Below are positions 40,801 to 50,724 of a stretch of DNA of 64,000 nucleotides, piece after piece. Under the pieces are notes generated by a model. The model was not told where the DNA came from and ran no database searches. It worked only from the letters and a program-made list of their open reading frames with translations. The stretch lies in contig JAGQDJ010000013.1 in NCBI GenBank assembly GCA_022885665.1, positions 62,001 to 126,000 on the forward strand. Direction: 5' to 3'. The DNA is from Triops longicaudatus. Its lineage: Eukaryota; Arthropoda; Branchiopoda; Notostraca; Triopsidae. The position numbers and the translations under genes were made by a program. Within the stretch, counting starts at the first letter, position 1. Each line of letters begins with the position of its first letter.

Positions 40801-42514
40801 ACCTATAGCCGATAAGTAACTGTATTAGACTTTTCATGTCTGCCTTTGTACACGAATTCAGCTGTCATGTAACTAATTGCCTGATATGTTATTCTTCCAC
40901 TGTCCAGCCGATCTAAGCTAAAAGCTACAATTAGTTCTACGTTCCATTGCTAGTCAAATTTTTCAATAACGAAAGACAAAGAAATTCACGACATTTCCTT
41001 CGTTTGTCCGAAGGTTCAGATAAACTTTTCGCTGGCATTTTTCTAACTTTCAAGAATTCCGTGTGGGTACCGAATTGAAAACAATAAATTCAATGCACGA
41101 TTCTCTCTTGGCCTATGAATTGTTGCTCAGCGGTACGAGTTTTGTTCCCCTTTCGGGAATGTTATTTGCTAAAATAAAATAAAGTACTCGCCTTTTTCGT
41201 GCGCCATCAGGAGAAACGAAATGTAGTTAACGATAATTAAACCTAGGTGGCTCCTGTTTAGCGAATTTTGTCTTGGTGTTAAAGGAAATTTGTCTTGGGA
41301 CTTGCATGATTGAAGCTCTTGCTAAAAGAACCGAAACAAACTAAGATCCAACTGAAACTAACCGCAACGCTGTACAACCGGAAAGTGTTTGTGATATATT
41401 CTTCGTTAAATTGTTCCAAAAGGGTCAACTGCGTTTTGAAGATACACGGCGAAAATCAAGGGGAACGAATTTAAAGTATTAATTAAAGTAACGTGTAAAC
41501 CACTTTAGATTATTACAGATTTTGCACTGTAATGACTCGTAATTACGATGGTTTTGTTTTCTCTCGCATGAAGAATTTTCAATACAATGAAAATGGTTCT
41601 TATCTATTATATGCCCAGTCAATTTCTAGGTTAGGTTGAGTTAGGTTAAGTTAAATTAACTAACATTTTCACACTAGAGGCGCCTAAAACCAAAATAAAC
41701 GGATGGAAAAACTGTAATTATAATGGCAATCTGTTATGCAATTTAACCGTTTTATTTGCAACAATGGTCGCACTTTTCGCAAAATTCTTACAATCTTTAT
41801 TTTGTCTATTTCTACTGAAGTTAATTAGTGGATAATTTTCACTAAAAATCTATCAGTTTTGAGCACTAATTTTACGGGAAGTATAATAGATAATGCCTGA
41901 AAAATATTACAATCTAATCATCCCTTCTGAAGCAACTTTCAAAATGGTCCTGAAACGCATTTCTTACTTCTCACGAATCAAATAAAATTTGAGAACTGGT
42001 GACTTCGCTAAGTCCACTATTAACTAAAGCACTTCTTGATACCTGTAATTCCTGAGTTAATTTTTTTTTACAAATCTATTTAAGCTCGTCTAGATAGTAA
42101 ACATGCGAGTGTGTAAAATGTACAACATTCGACGAAAATACTTTGGCAAATAAAAAAGGAAGTACATTAAGCAGCTAGAAGTATGGACTATGAAAACGTG
42201 TAAAACAATTACGACAATCGCACAAAACTCGAAATAATAAGTCCTCTCTTAATGTACTTATCGGTTTCATCTCGACAATTACGTCTTCAACGTAAGATGT
42301 ACTTAAGAATTCATTCAGGTAGAAGCGTCCGTGAGTAGACTACGAAGTTGGCAAGAAAAATCCCACAATATTCTCACAAATTAAGTAAAACGAGCATTAC
42401 TTGATGAGGAAAAGGTCGTGGTAATCGAAATGCGTCCGAGAGATTACTGGCTTGAGATAAAGCAACCAATGCTGAGGGTGGCAAGGGGTTAGAACCGTAC
42501 GACGAATTTTCCAT
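8113..42514 (-). CDS. RNF220: E3 ubiquitin-protein ligase RNF220 (whole coding span)
   Basis: RING-type ubiquitin ligase. In vertebrates it acts in the nucleus and cytoplasm and is linked to Wnt and Hedgehog signalling. Nine coding exons on the minus strand: 42514-42401, 40123-39472, 10857-10652, 10517-10290, 9206-9068, 9000-8829, 8668-8404, 8326-8252 and 8184-8113 (stop TGA). All phases agree, giving 640 residues (human 566). Family marks in order: MENSSY start; SVDGKDIPIPF; zinc-finger-like CPACSITLRPGDVHMHL; YHRVRTNRQSR; CPICGDRLVG; EEYEWAGQKRIRTSTLL; DGDEAIYGAPQYTESDV; a coiled coil before the RING; and the RING itself (CLIC, CWHVHCEECWL, CPQC) ending LRRIYL. Most introns are short (67-83 bp), but others are 162 bp (8667-8828), 1083 bp (9207-10289), 2.3 kb and 28.6 kb. 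The final seven exons are compact, so the long introns are confined to the 5' part of the gene. Confidence 0.96.
12506..12567. repeat. Perfect 28-bp inverted repeat with 6-base loop
   Basis: Arms 12506-12533 and 12540-12567 are exact reverse complements over 28 bases, around the loop TTTCTT. Pairing stops abruptly on both sides. Perfect identity implies recent origin or selection. It could be a template-switch duplication, a foldback remnant or a transcribed hairpin; nothing here decides between them. Confidence 0.9.
15350..15828. mobile_element. TTAA-flanked MITE (piggyBac/Kolobok-like)
   Basis: The 479-bp element has terminal inverted repeats: the left end starts GGCCCCGGTATACACAAA and the right end is the reverse of AGCCCCGGTATACAAAAA. 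It is bounded by TTAA on both sides (15346-15349 and 15829-15832), the target used by piggyBac- and Kolobok-type elements. No coding capacity. Its right 225 bp recurs in the same orientation at 52041-52262. Superfamily assignment from TTAA and TIR alone is tentative. Confidence 0.75.
17835..17990 (-). repeat. Possible tRNA-derived SINE fragment
   Basis: Read on the minus strand there is a B-box-like AGTTCAAGTCCCC about 40 bases after a loosely A-box-like region, followed by a T/A-rich tail towards 17820. The match is weak and no second copy is in the window, so this is only a suggestion. Confidence 0.15.
20084..20109 (+). repeat. A26 homopolymer
   Basis: A run of 26 adenines lies about 30 bases after AATAAG, as a retroposed poly(A) tail might. 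No target duplication or recognisable parent gene upstream, so it may be a simple repeat. Confidence 0.5.
22619..22859. mobile_element. Long-TIR MITE with 10-bp target duplication (Mutator-like?)
   Basis: The exact direct repeat TGCTACTGAG sits at 22609-22618 and 22860-22869. Between them, about 241 bp is almost entirely two inverted arms: the left arm shares AAGGCGTGCGTACA and then diverged but alignable sequence (TACC.GGAC, AACGT, TCTAGTTC, GTG.AC) with the reverse complement of the right arm for roughly 90 bases. Long TIRs with a 9-10-bp duplication resemble Mutator-like elements; the superfamily call is inference. Confidence 0.75.
30499..30581 (+). repeat. Compound simple repeat: A16, TAA-rich, TTCTAC
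   Basis: A16 at 30499-30514, an AT/TAA-rich run up to about 30551, and about 3.5 units of TTCTAC at 30561-30581. Low-complexity intronic sequence. Confidence 0.8.
35086..35109. repeat. TA dinucleotide microsatellite
   Basis: Twelve uninterrupted TA units inside the RNF220 intron. Confidence 0.95.
39472..40123 (-). CDS. RNF220: RNF220 exon 2
   Basis: A 652-base, conspicuously GC-rich exon encoding residues about 39-255. It opens SVDGKDIPIPFSAASFGL, aligned with the human SVDKD..IPF segment, continues as a Pro/Ser-rich disordered region and ends DTRKRK before the donor C|gtaagt at 39471-39470. The acceptor (ttgttgcag) is strong and phase 0. Its base composition differs sharply from the AT-rich introns around it, as expected for a constrained exon. 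Confidence 0.93.
40418..40647 (-). repeat. Inverted repeat, left arm
   Basis: The reverse complement of this segment aligns with 41693-41895. Shared blocks include CCTAAAACCAAA, AAACGGATGGAAAA, TCTGTTATGCAATTTAA, CAATGGTCGCA-like and ACTAATTTTAC. I estimate about 75-80% identity by eye. It is one of two copies of an unidentified dispersed repeat. Confidence 0.75.
41627..41664 (+). repeat. Degenerate TTAGG-type 5-bp array
   Basis: Successive 5-mers read TAGG, TTAGG, TTGAG, TTAGG, TTAAG, TTAAA, TTAAC. This is the period and core of the arthropod telomere repeat. A shorter inverted counterpart with AACCT-like period occurs near 40224-40248. Either could be chance in AT-rich DNA. Confidence 0.5.
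41693..41895 (+). repeat. Inverted repeat, right arm
   Basis: Partner of 40418-40647 in the opposite orientation, with about 1 kb between the arms. Both lie in RNF220 intron 1, so the pre-mRNA could fold into a long imperfect duplex. Confidence 0.75.
42401..42514 (-). CDS. RNF220: RNF220 first recognised coding exon
   Basis: 38 codons, MENSSYGSNPLPPSALVALS onward, ending PRPFPHQ before CAA|gtaatg. It matches the human MENSSY..NPL..PAL..LAS block. The ATG is the first three bases after the acceptor (cgcag), so at least one upstream exon, at least 5' UTR, must exist. Human RNF220 has about nine residues before MENSSY (from memory), so a short upstream coding exon is possible; I could not locate it. 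Confidence 0.93.
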
Positions 42515-44931
42515 CTGCGAAAAACAACACAACACAAAACACTTAATTAGCCTCGAAACTTGTGGGCAAACAATAACTTTAAAATGGAATTATCTTCTCT
42601 CTGCTAGTGAACAGGGGATAAAATCTCGAACTAAAAGTTTGAATACATTGATTGAGGCGTAATTCCACTAGCCGAAAATCCAATTGCGTCACTACACTTA
42701 TATCTGACTTCCCTGTATCTGAGTACAGTCATGTGAAATACTGAAAAACACTAAGAAGAGGAAGACAAACTACACGTAAAGTTACACTAGGGAAAAAATT
42801 CCGACGTAACACGGAGATATGTAAAGATGTAATAAATCTCGAAATCCACTCGCTGCTTCTCGTTCGACCGATACGGTATGACCAGCACGTCACTACACCA
42901 GCGAAGGTAGAAAACGACTAACGCTACTAACCCGCGTAGATCCCATAAGTTTCCCGACAGAATTTCCAACGTGGCTAGAGGGCAGCGACGGCTTGAGGAG
43001 CCGGTGATACAAAACACAAGTAACCTTTGGTGTCTTAAGCAACTCATAGATGGCGAAGGCGTACGAGGTATTGTATAGTGGGAATTTAAAAGGTAATGGA
43101 CAAAAAAAAAAATCTTACAAAAAAAGCAAAAAATCTAGTTTCCTGGTTATTTTTTCTTTTTATCATACGCGAAATAACAACGAAAATATTCAGGAAATAA
43201 GATATTCAGCGCGGCCACGTGGTGCTGTGACAACAGGGAGAGAGAACGGCATGTGCGGGCAGTAACTCTGGAACGACTCACCAGAAAAAATGAAACAAAA
43301 CTCTGCGTTCTTAGAATAATGTGTACAATAAGAATCCATTAAAATATCAATGTGCTTTTTGTGTCCATTGCCTTTTCAGTAGTACAGCTAAATGTAGCCT
43401 CATTCGATTCCCAATACCGTCTTATACAGGACACGTAAGAAATATGCTAAAAGATAGCTAACTGAAAAAAACCATACAAGGGTACATGCTCATCTTTTAT
43501 ACTGGGACGCAGTAACAATGTGTTAAGGAAATCGATGACAAAAATTTGCCATCATAAGAAGCGCGCTTGTTTATTTGGTCTTCCCTGCTACATTCATGAA
43601 CTCAAATATTGCTCTTCTTTTATATCTGTGGGAATGTAGTTCAACCATGGTTTCATAAAACGTTCAAAAATATACATCGCGGTTCAGTAAGAAATAAATA
43701 AACTTACGCAACATTGTAGCACGCAACAGTAAACACGTTGTTGGATCACAACAAACTTGACGCTGGCCTTCGATGTCACGCGATATTTACGAAATATTTT
43801 TAAGAAACATTAAAGACTTCACGCCATCTGTGAACGATGACTGCAAACTATGACACACCCGCATCTTGAATACTGATCTTTCTGCAGAAATCGAACCTTC
43901 AAGGACAAGGATTCAAAAGTATAAAGCAGTTTCTATCGCACATCCTTTAGGAATTATTTTTTACTTATTATTATGGTTACGTTTCAAGTGCTCTACGCCA
44001 CTTTTTACGCTGTAGTTTCATTTCATATTTTGATTACTCAATACGGTCCCACCTTCCGACCTAACTTTGACAAACCGAAGCATTGACATTTCGCTATGCA
44101 AGGTATATAAGGCCTACTCCGGAAAAATGTGTCTCGAGCACATTAGACGCATTTCCTGTACGGAGAGGCAAGATAACTTGCAGAAGCCATCTAAAACTGA
44201 ATTAAATTCAAGGTAACTCATAAATGCTTATGGGATGTGTGAAAGAAGTGCTGAAAGCGACAAAAGTACGCCGGAACAGTACGTCGAACTCTTTTCATGA
44301 TCTGATACCAAGAAAGTGTCACCGAGGAATAGTGAATGTCTAGCTTTCCAGGCGTATCATCCTGTGTATGGTAGAAATAATGATCGTTTACTTTCCAATT
44401 AAAAGCTACCTTCTCCGTTCTGCAAAATGGGACTATATACGTTCAACGGGTGAACTAGACAGGACCTACCGAAACACTGTTCCACTGTTGTCAATTTGGA
44501 CAGGTAATGCGGCGATCTTTTTCGTAAGTTGGTAAATCGTTGCGCTTAATCGTTAAGTTATTAATAAGCCTTTGAAACATTTAGCACGTTATCACATGTT
44601 CTTTCCGAAGCAATGAAAATATCAATTTGTTATAAATCGAGTGAAGAGTGCAAAAAGAGTACCTTTTTTGCCGTTTCGCTTAAAAGTTTTCCTAATGTTG
44701 GTTTGTAATTGAATACCCATGTTCGAACACAGCCGAAGACGACAATGCATCGCAAACGCGATGTCGGTCGTCTTTTAACCAACGAAAAGGCTACTATGTT
44801 AGTTAAGATTGATTTAAACAGAAAAAAAAAAAACATGTTCCTGATGCGCTAGTACGTAAGATGCATTTTGCAAGAGCTGAAAAAACGCGCAATTTAACTA
44901 AAATGTATTAAGATGGTTTCTTTTTGTTAAT
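42515..44931. other. Region 5' of RNF220, up to the MRPL46 3' end
   Basis: It should contain the non-coding 5' exon(s) and promoter of RNF220, but I see no unambiguous one. A TATATAAG-like motif at about 44104-44111 reads on the plus strand, against the direction of RNF220. No other gene recognised. Confidence 0.45.
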
Positions 44932-46105
44932 TTAGTCTTCGTCGATGAGAAATTGAGACACACTATGATGGTATTCCCCAGACAAGTAGTCCGATAACTC
45001 CTTTTGGGTTAGCCAAACATGATCACTGTTTTCTTTCGAGCTCACAGACTTCAGAGTGGCACCCGCTTTAAGGAAAGCTTTGAAGAAAAATACCTGAAAG
45101 ATACAGTTCGCATATTAAAACGTTTTATATGTTAAAGTATACCTAAAAATAAATGAATAGTGCAAATAAAGACACGTTATGGAAAAAATGAACAATTTCC
45201 TCTCAATTAATGAGATTAGCTTACCTTTCCTCCTACGACTCCATTCTCTTTCTGCAGGAGTTTAGGATACTTGTATTTGTAAAATCCACACGGAGCATTG
45301 CCCATGACTACAAATTGGCCTTTTTCTGCGTAATCTCCCAATATACGTTCGGCTGTCTTATTAATCATATCCTTATTAATTCTTCTGACGTCTAACTTGA
45401 TTTCCATAAAAAATCGTGCGAGTTTTCTTTTTACCTGGCGTAACGTTTCACCATTTTTCCAGACGGCATGAGGTAAAACCCAATGCGCTTTGGACCCTAA
45501 AGGTTGTTGGACAACTAAATGAAGATGTCTATCCAAAGCCCTTTCTAAGGACTTTTTATCGTCATCAGCTTTGGGTTTGGTCTTCTCTGCTGACATTTTC
45601 AGGAAACTGTTGAGCTCTTCTTGGCAAGCGTCCTCAAAATCTTGCGCGGTTTGCAGCGCAGCTTGGTCCAAGTCTGACTCGTCGCTTTCACCTGATTTCA
45701 TTCTCTCCAGACGCAAACTATAAAACAGATTTGATCACTCTTTTTATTACACGAGCTGCGAAAAGGACGATGACAGGACTTACATGTCACTTTCATGTCG
45801 AAATTCGTGGTCGCATTTCAGACTCTTTTCCAACTCAATCTTCTTCAACAAGTTAGAAAACTTGATTTCCATGTCGGTCAAAGGTGGAGCTATAAATGGC
45901 CTTCTCTGTAGGCAAACAGCACCGATAACATCCCATTTTTCGGCTGGCGAAACCTTCGACACAGTGCTAGCCGCGTTGGTGCTTGCCAATCGGACTAGAA
46001 AAAGACATACGCGGATGTTAGATGAATAAGAAATTTTTTTGGAAAATGTTTACTTTTAGAGTAGTTTATTAAAGCAAAGAAACTTCGTCGATACAATGGT
46101 TCCAT
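44932..46105 (-). CDS. MRPL46: Mitochondrial ribosomal protein L46 (mL46)
   Basis: Large mitoribosomal subunit protein with a Nudix-like fold. Four minus-strand exons: 46105-46054, 45994-45784, 45717-45225 and 45093-44932 (TAA), all in phase, 305 residues (human 279). Exon 1 supplies a basic presequence (MEPLYRRSFFALINYSK). Exon 2 has the family block GAVCLQRRPFIAPPLTDME, then IELEKSL..DHEFR. Exon 3 has AQDFEDACQEELNSF, LDRHLHLVV, HWVLPHAVWKNGETLRQ and VMGNAPCGFYKYKYP. Exon 4 has VFFFKAFLKAGA and HVWLTQKELSDYLSGEYHHS, aligned with HHVWVTKDEL in human. The start is chosen because only this ATG exon restores phase with exon 2 and gives a targeting peptide. It is head-to-head with WDPCP, about 1.35 kb away. 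Confidence 0.95.
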
Positions 46106-46740
46106 TTTATGTTATTATCCGTGGGTTGTACGTTTGTTTCCAGACTGTAAGATTTGCTTAATGTTGCCATGGTTATCATTACCCATATCGCTGTTGGGTA
46201 TCGATGAAGTCACGAAAGCGATACGAAAAGTTGCCTATGCTACCCCGGTTGACAAAACCTGGAAACGACTCGAGTTGGGGACCGATTGTCCGCCCGCCCG
46301 CCCACCCGCCTTCACCTTACATGTCTAGATTCGGCCGGCAGTCACCTCACATGGCTCTTAATGGCCCGTGAAGAGGAAAAGGTTGCTGACCCCTGTTCTA
46401 TAATTTAAAATATACTGGAGCTGAGTCCATTTCTTAGTACAGCGGCTAAGCGAACTACCATGCGTATACGATTTAAGTTACAGCACACCACTGACGGCTC
46501 AGATATGGCTCTTCAGTGTTACAGAAAGATGGTGTAATTTGTCTTCCAAATGCAGCAGAGCCTTCAGTAATCATAACTACTATTAGTGTACGCTGTTCGG
46601 CTTTTTTGTAGGAAAACCTTCCGAATTTTACGCATTTCGGTGAGACCTCACCAACACCAGTTCAGGATGGTAGAACTTAGGAGCTATCTTGCAATTAACA
46701 AAAGAGTTTAATCGAACGATCCCACGCAAAGGGAAGAAAC
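46106..46740. other. Divergent spacer MRPL46 / WDPCP, proximal part
   Basis: Contains one end of a hAT-like element (about 46330-46395) and a CCCG-rich stretch near 46290-46312. The promoter of MRPL46 should be here. No confident gene. Confidence 0.5.
46330..46395 (-). mobile_element. Terminal fragment of a hAT-like element
   Basis: Read on the minus strand from 46395 it begins CAGGGGTCAGCAACCTTTTC and continues with GGGCC and GCCATG motifs, the start typical of many hAT transposons. The opposite end and an 8-bp duplication were not found, so I call only a fragment. Confidence 0.55.
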
Positions 46741-47139
46741 ATGACATATGATGAGTTAAAGCGAATTAACTGGTTACCAGGAGCTAACAGCATTACAAAA
46801 GATCCTTACGAATTTATAGTAATAATATTGATACATGTAGGTCTACTAAAAAATACTGACTACTCACAAGTTGAGTCACAACACGGGTGTCGAACTAGTC
46901 CTTTTGATTCGCCAACATATCGACGAATTATCGATACAGTTCGCAGTAAATGGGCTATGAGAAAGCACCCTGCCAGTGATGTCATAATAACCGGTCTAAC
47001 CACGCATATTAATTTAATTTTTTCAACGTTACATGAACATAGGCCTCAAATTGAGTCATTAACTGAAAATGTGCAAAAAGCGGGCGAGAACAGAAATTTT
47101 CCTTTAAAAAAATCTTCGTGTATGGAACACGAATGGTAA
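46741..47139 (+). CDS. Unrecognised 132-residue ORF
   Basis: Single uninterrupted frame from ATG to TAA, starting MTYDELKRINWLPGANSITK. Composition looks protein-like: mixed, with hydrophobic stretches (EFIVIILIHVGLL) and a basic segment (RRIIDTVRSKWAMRKH). No signal peptide or known domain recognised. It lies 317 bases upstream of WDPCP on the same strand, inside the MRPL46/WDPCP divergent spacer, so it could be a small gene, an unrecognised 5' exon or a chance frame. Length is above that of most random frames here, but several non-coding frames in the window approach it. Confidence 0.35.
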   Translation: MTYDELKRINWLPGANSITKDPYEFIVIILIHVGLLKNTDYSQVESQHGCRTSPFDSPTYRRIIDTVRSKWAMRKHPASDVIITGLTTHINLIFSTLHEHRPQIESLTENVQKAGENRNFPLKKSSCMEHEW

Positions 47140-47455
47140 AATTTAATTATTTTTTCTGTCAGCAATATGAAAGTAGTTTACACTGAAATCATCAGAAAGT
47201 GAAGGAATTTTTCAAGTTTTATTAAATAGGCCCAGAGAACAACACGCAATTCCATAAAGAAATTCTAAAGGTTGAGAATTCACTAAAGTCTGAATTTTAA
47301 CAGAATGGGGCTGACGTCACGAAAACATCCAAGCACCTCCTCATTGGCTTTCAGTTTGTGTTTTCATGAACAAGTTTATGTTTTCATAAACAAAAGTATG
47401 TTTTCGAGCCAGGAAAGAACATGTAAAAGAATTAGTTGTAACTCGAATTAAGAAA

Positions 47456-50354
47456 ATGACTGCCTTATACGGAAATTTGTTATTCTGCACCATGAGAGAC
47501 GATATTTATATTCCAGATAAAGATTTAGCGGCTTTCAAGTAACAAAAATGCTTGACACATGAAAATAATTTCTTATAACATTTTCTTTTTGATGTCTCGT
47601 AGGTATTACCATAAGGATGGGGAGTATTTGTTAGGCCCTTGTGGAAGTCTAAAGAAATCCTATTGTCAAATGCGAGGCTTAATGTGGACGCCTTCCAATA
47701 AACGTCCTGGAAAATTGCGCGACAATCTTTTAGAGTTCGAAGTAAATTACTGTTTACTGACGTAAAAACGTTTTTTTTTTTTGTATTTTCCTTTTTAAGG
47801 ATTCGTTACTTCATAATCGAATAATTAAATGCTCGTGGATTGATGCCCAACACGTCCAGCTCTTCTTAAACAACGGACTCACCGCAAAATTTCAGTTCAG
47901 CTCCGAAACTAGTGGCGTCGAATCGCTTGTAATTGATAAAATCCTTCAAGGAAAGCTACTTTCTGATCAGGTTGTCGACGGTAAGGATTGCTTTATTGAA
48001 TCTTAGGGGAAAAAAAATACAACGGAGACAGCATTAGCTAGATTTGTCAATTAAGTTCTCCTTGGGGTCTGTAATGTCTTAAATCGAAATTTATTATATT
48101 TCGACAGTTATTCTTGGTTTTGAGCACTGGATCGTCACTTATGGTTTACCAAAACTCTCAGTATTGAGCCTGAATTGTTTCCAGCCTAACGCAGAACCGC
48201 GATTATTTGAAATCAACCTGCCCGGTCCTTCTTCGCGTCGCCAAGAACGCAGTGTTCTTTTTAACCCTGACCAAAGCTTGGTAATATTCATATTGCGATT
48301 AACTTTTTGTCTTCGTTTTTTTTTTTTTTTTTTTTTTTTTGGGGGGGTTCCTTTGTTGTTATCGTTCTTTTTAATCTTCACTCATGCGTGAATTCTGCTT
48401 GTCAAGTTTTGCGTATGGTGGCGCATTCACGGAAGAGATATCTATCCCTGGAGTCCAACAGTTAAGGACGAAGACCGTGCCAACATTTTGCTCTACAACA
48501 TTGATGAGTAAAGAATTTGAAACTTTATTTAAATGTTTAACTATCAGGTGTAATTATTTGTAACTTTAGGAGTCATTGCCGGCTTATTTCTTGTCACCAG
48601 ACTGAGGGAGATCCTTTATGTATCGTGTTTGATAATACTCAACTTGGTAGCTTTCACTTGGTGGAACAGTACACCCCCAAAAAGGTTGTATAAAACATGA
48701 AATGGAACACTACGTGGTTGGCAGAATATTTAATAAAATGTGGCGAAATTTTATTCCAGGCCAGTGTAAGTGTTTCGTACGCGTTAATGTTAGTCGAATG
48801 CGGCAAGTGTCGCTATTTGCAGCGTCATACTATAGCAGTACCGGGTTTAGTTTGTTGTCAAGCCTTTTCTGCTGATTTAAAGCTGTTAATCCTTGGCTGC
48901 GTCCAGGGTTCGTTGGTATTGTGGGACTTGGAGCGACCATCTTTAATCCGGACCGTGCAACTTCCTTTCGTAAGCGTTTTTCTAAATTATTGAATTGTAT
49001 TCATTGTTACGGAGTCAAGTACTGCACAAAACCTAGCCTGAACCAGCACCCATAAGTAAATAAGTTACAACATCAGTTACATCCCATGAGTTTTAGGTAA
49101 GTCATACAGGAAACATGAAGAGTGCAGATAGTGTGATAATAGCGAACGGAGGATAAGCTCTTTTGATAGACATAACTGAGATGTTCTTTCCTGTTGGATT
49201 CAGTAAAAATAACGTGATCTCGATAATCTTAGATCGCTTTTCGCATAGCGTGGCATCCCCAGAACGCATTTTTCGTTGTTTGCAACGAGAAAGGCCAATT
49301 CCGAGCCTTTGACCGCGCTTTTAACTCCATCCGCTTTCAGTTCAGCAACGGCATTGGCGAAAGAGCTACGTTTACGATAATGGATCTCACGCCTTATTTC
49401 CGGTACGTATATAGATGAACTGTGCTAAAATCAAAAATAAAAAGTGACAAACCTATGCATTATTTAGATTCCAGAACACGATTTGGAGCGTGAGCTGGAG
49501 TATACACAATACGGAGTCGTCATTACTGTTGATAACTTTTGACAGAGGTCCCTTGGTACTCTTCAAGCCAATCGTTAGCATCTGGCCGGGGCAAAACTTG
49601 GGTATCCGGACTTTCACTTTCGAATATTTACGTTGGAACAACTATTCTGGATTATTGAATCTTCTGTTGACTCTGAATTTTGATTCCGAGACCGAGTTGG
49701 CACTTTTTGTGCTGTCACGATTAGTTACGCACGCTTTGAAGCAAAAATGGAGTATTTTAATAGAAGACGTGGTCGAAAAGGCAATAGGAGCCTATTATGC
49801 TCCGCCCACCCCTCACAATGATGTGAAATGCGAGGAAAGGCTGCGGCACTTGAGTCGAAAGTTTTTCCATAGACTAATTAGAGAAACACGGATTGAGAAA
49901 GCGTTTCAGTTGGCAGTTGACATTGACGACGTGGATTTGTTCGTGGATGTCGAGTTTGCGGCCCGGGAAGCGGGCCAGGAAGAATTGGCCCGCTTGGCGC
50001 ATGACAAAGCGGAAAAATGGCTTGAATCTTGTAGCGATTCCTGTTCAAGGGCGTCTTCGTCCTTTTCTACCACCAATTCGGCTATCTCGGAACGTGAGTT
50101 GAGCAGAAATGCGAATTCCAGTACCGGGCCGGTACATTCTACGCCACTTCATCGAGACTGGCAGGACAACAACGCCAGCTCGCGTGAAACCGTTCCTGCA
50201 GTGTCTTTCCCGTATACAGTGCAAGACAATGCGCAATCAAGTAGGAATCAAACAATTCCTTTTAATTTCGAACTAGTATTACTTATTGTTTGTAGTAAAT
50301 CCAACCTCGTCATCCGTATCGGGAGTTCGGGTTATACACTTGGGTGCCATTTGA
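47456..50354 (+). CDS. WDPCP: WD repeat-containing planar cell polarity effector (fritz)
   Basis: Ortholog of vertebrate WDPCP and Drosophila fritz, a planar-polarity and ciliogenesis factor at the cell cortex or ciliary base. Ten exons: 47456-47538, 47603-47741, 47800-47980, 48108-48280, 48407-48507, 48570-48684, 48760-48969, 49233-49402, 49468-50240 and 50296-50354 (TGA), phases consistent, 667 residues (human about 746). Diagnostic segments: KRPGKLRDNLLEFE; NLPGPSSRRQERSVLFN; WWRIHGRDIYPWSP..KDEDRANILL; ILGCVQGSLVLWD; DRGPLVLFK; IGAYYAPPTP; KFFHRLIRETRIEKAFQLAV; and the C-terminal IHLGAI, like human IHFGLV. The last intron is open in frame, so an unspliced reading would add a false 59-residue tail ending at 50416. 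BRF1 follows 370 bp downstream in the same direction. Confidence 0.95.
48316..48347 (+). repeat. T25-G7 tract in WDPCP intron 4
   Basis: Twenty-five thymines followed by seven guanines, about 60 bases before the exon 5 acceptor at 48405-48406. The T run could act as a remote polypyrimidine tract but is more likely simple-repeat expansion. Confidence 0.85.
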
Positions 50355-50724
50355 ACAATTGGGCGGGTTGTGGGGGACTTACTGGCAGTTTTGACAATCG
50401 TAAATTTTTAATATAATTTTTTAAACTGTTAACACTCATTTTGATAAGAAATACATCTTTTGTATTTTAAGAAAATATGTATTAAGTTTTACATCGCTTC
50501 GGAATTGTGTTTCAAGCCTTTAAGTTTGCACTGTGGTTTGCTCCGCACTAACGTCATGCGATTCGCTACTCAACAGTAGGTTCGTGATTCAGTCCAAGTT
50601 TACATTTTCAGTATGCAGTGAACCTAAGGAATTGACTTCAGTGAACGGTTTTGTCGAGGAAAGGGCTACTTAATACGTTTCCTCACCTGCAATTAAATTT
50701 TGTTGGCAAACGTTTGTTAGAAGC
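50355..50724. other. WDPCP-BRF1 intergenic spacer
   Basis: 370 bp between two same-strand genes, carrying the WDPCP 3' end and the BRF1 promoter and 5' UTR. An AATATA variant poly(A) signal lies at 50411-50416. No TATA box recognised. Confidence 0.5.

Larger units (their letters stand above)
40124..42400. other. RNF220 intron 1 (2.3 kb)
   Basis: Holds a pair of diverged inverted repeats (40418-40647 and 41693-41895) and a degenerate TTAGG-period array (41627-41664), listed separately. No exon recognised. Confidence 0.7.

Noticed and set aside
50241..50416. Longer WDPCP C-terminus by reading through the last intron
   Set aside because: Splicing 50240 to 50296 gives the family-like end IHLGAI; the unspliced tail resembles nothing in the family.
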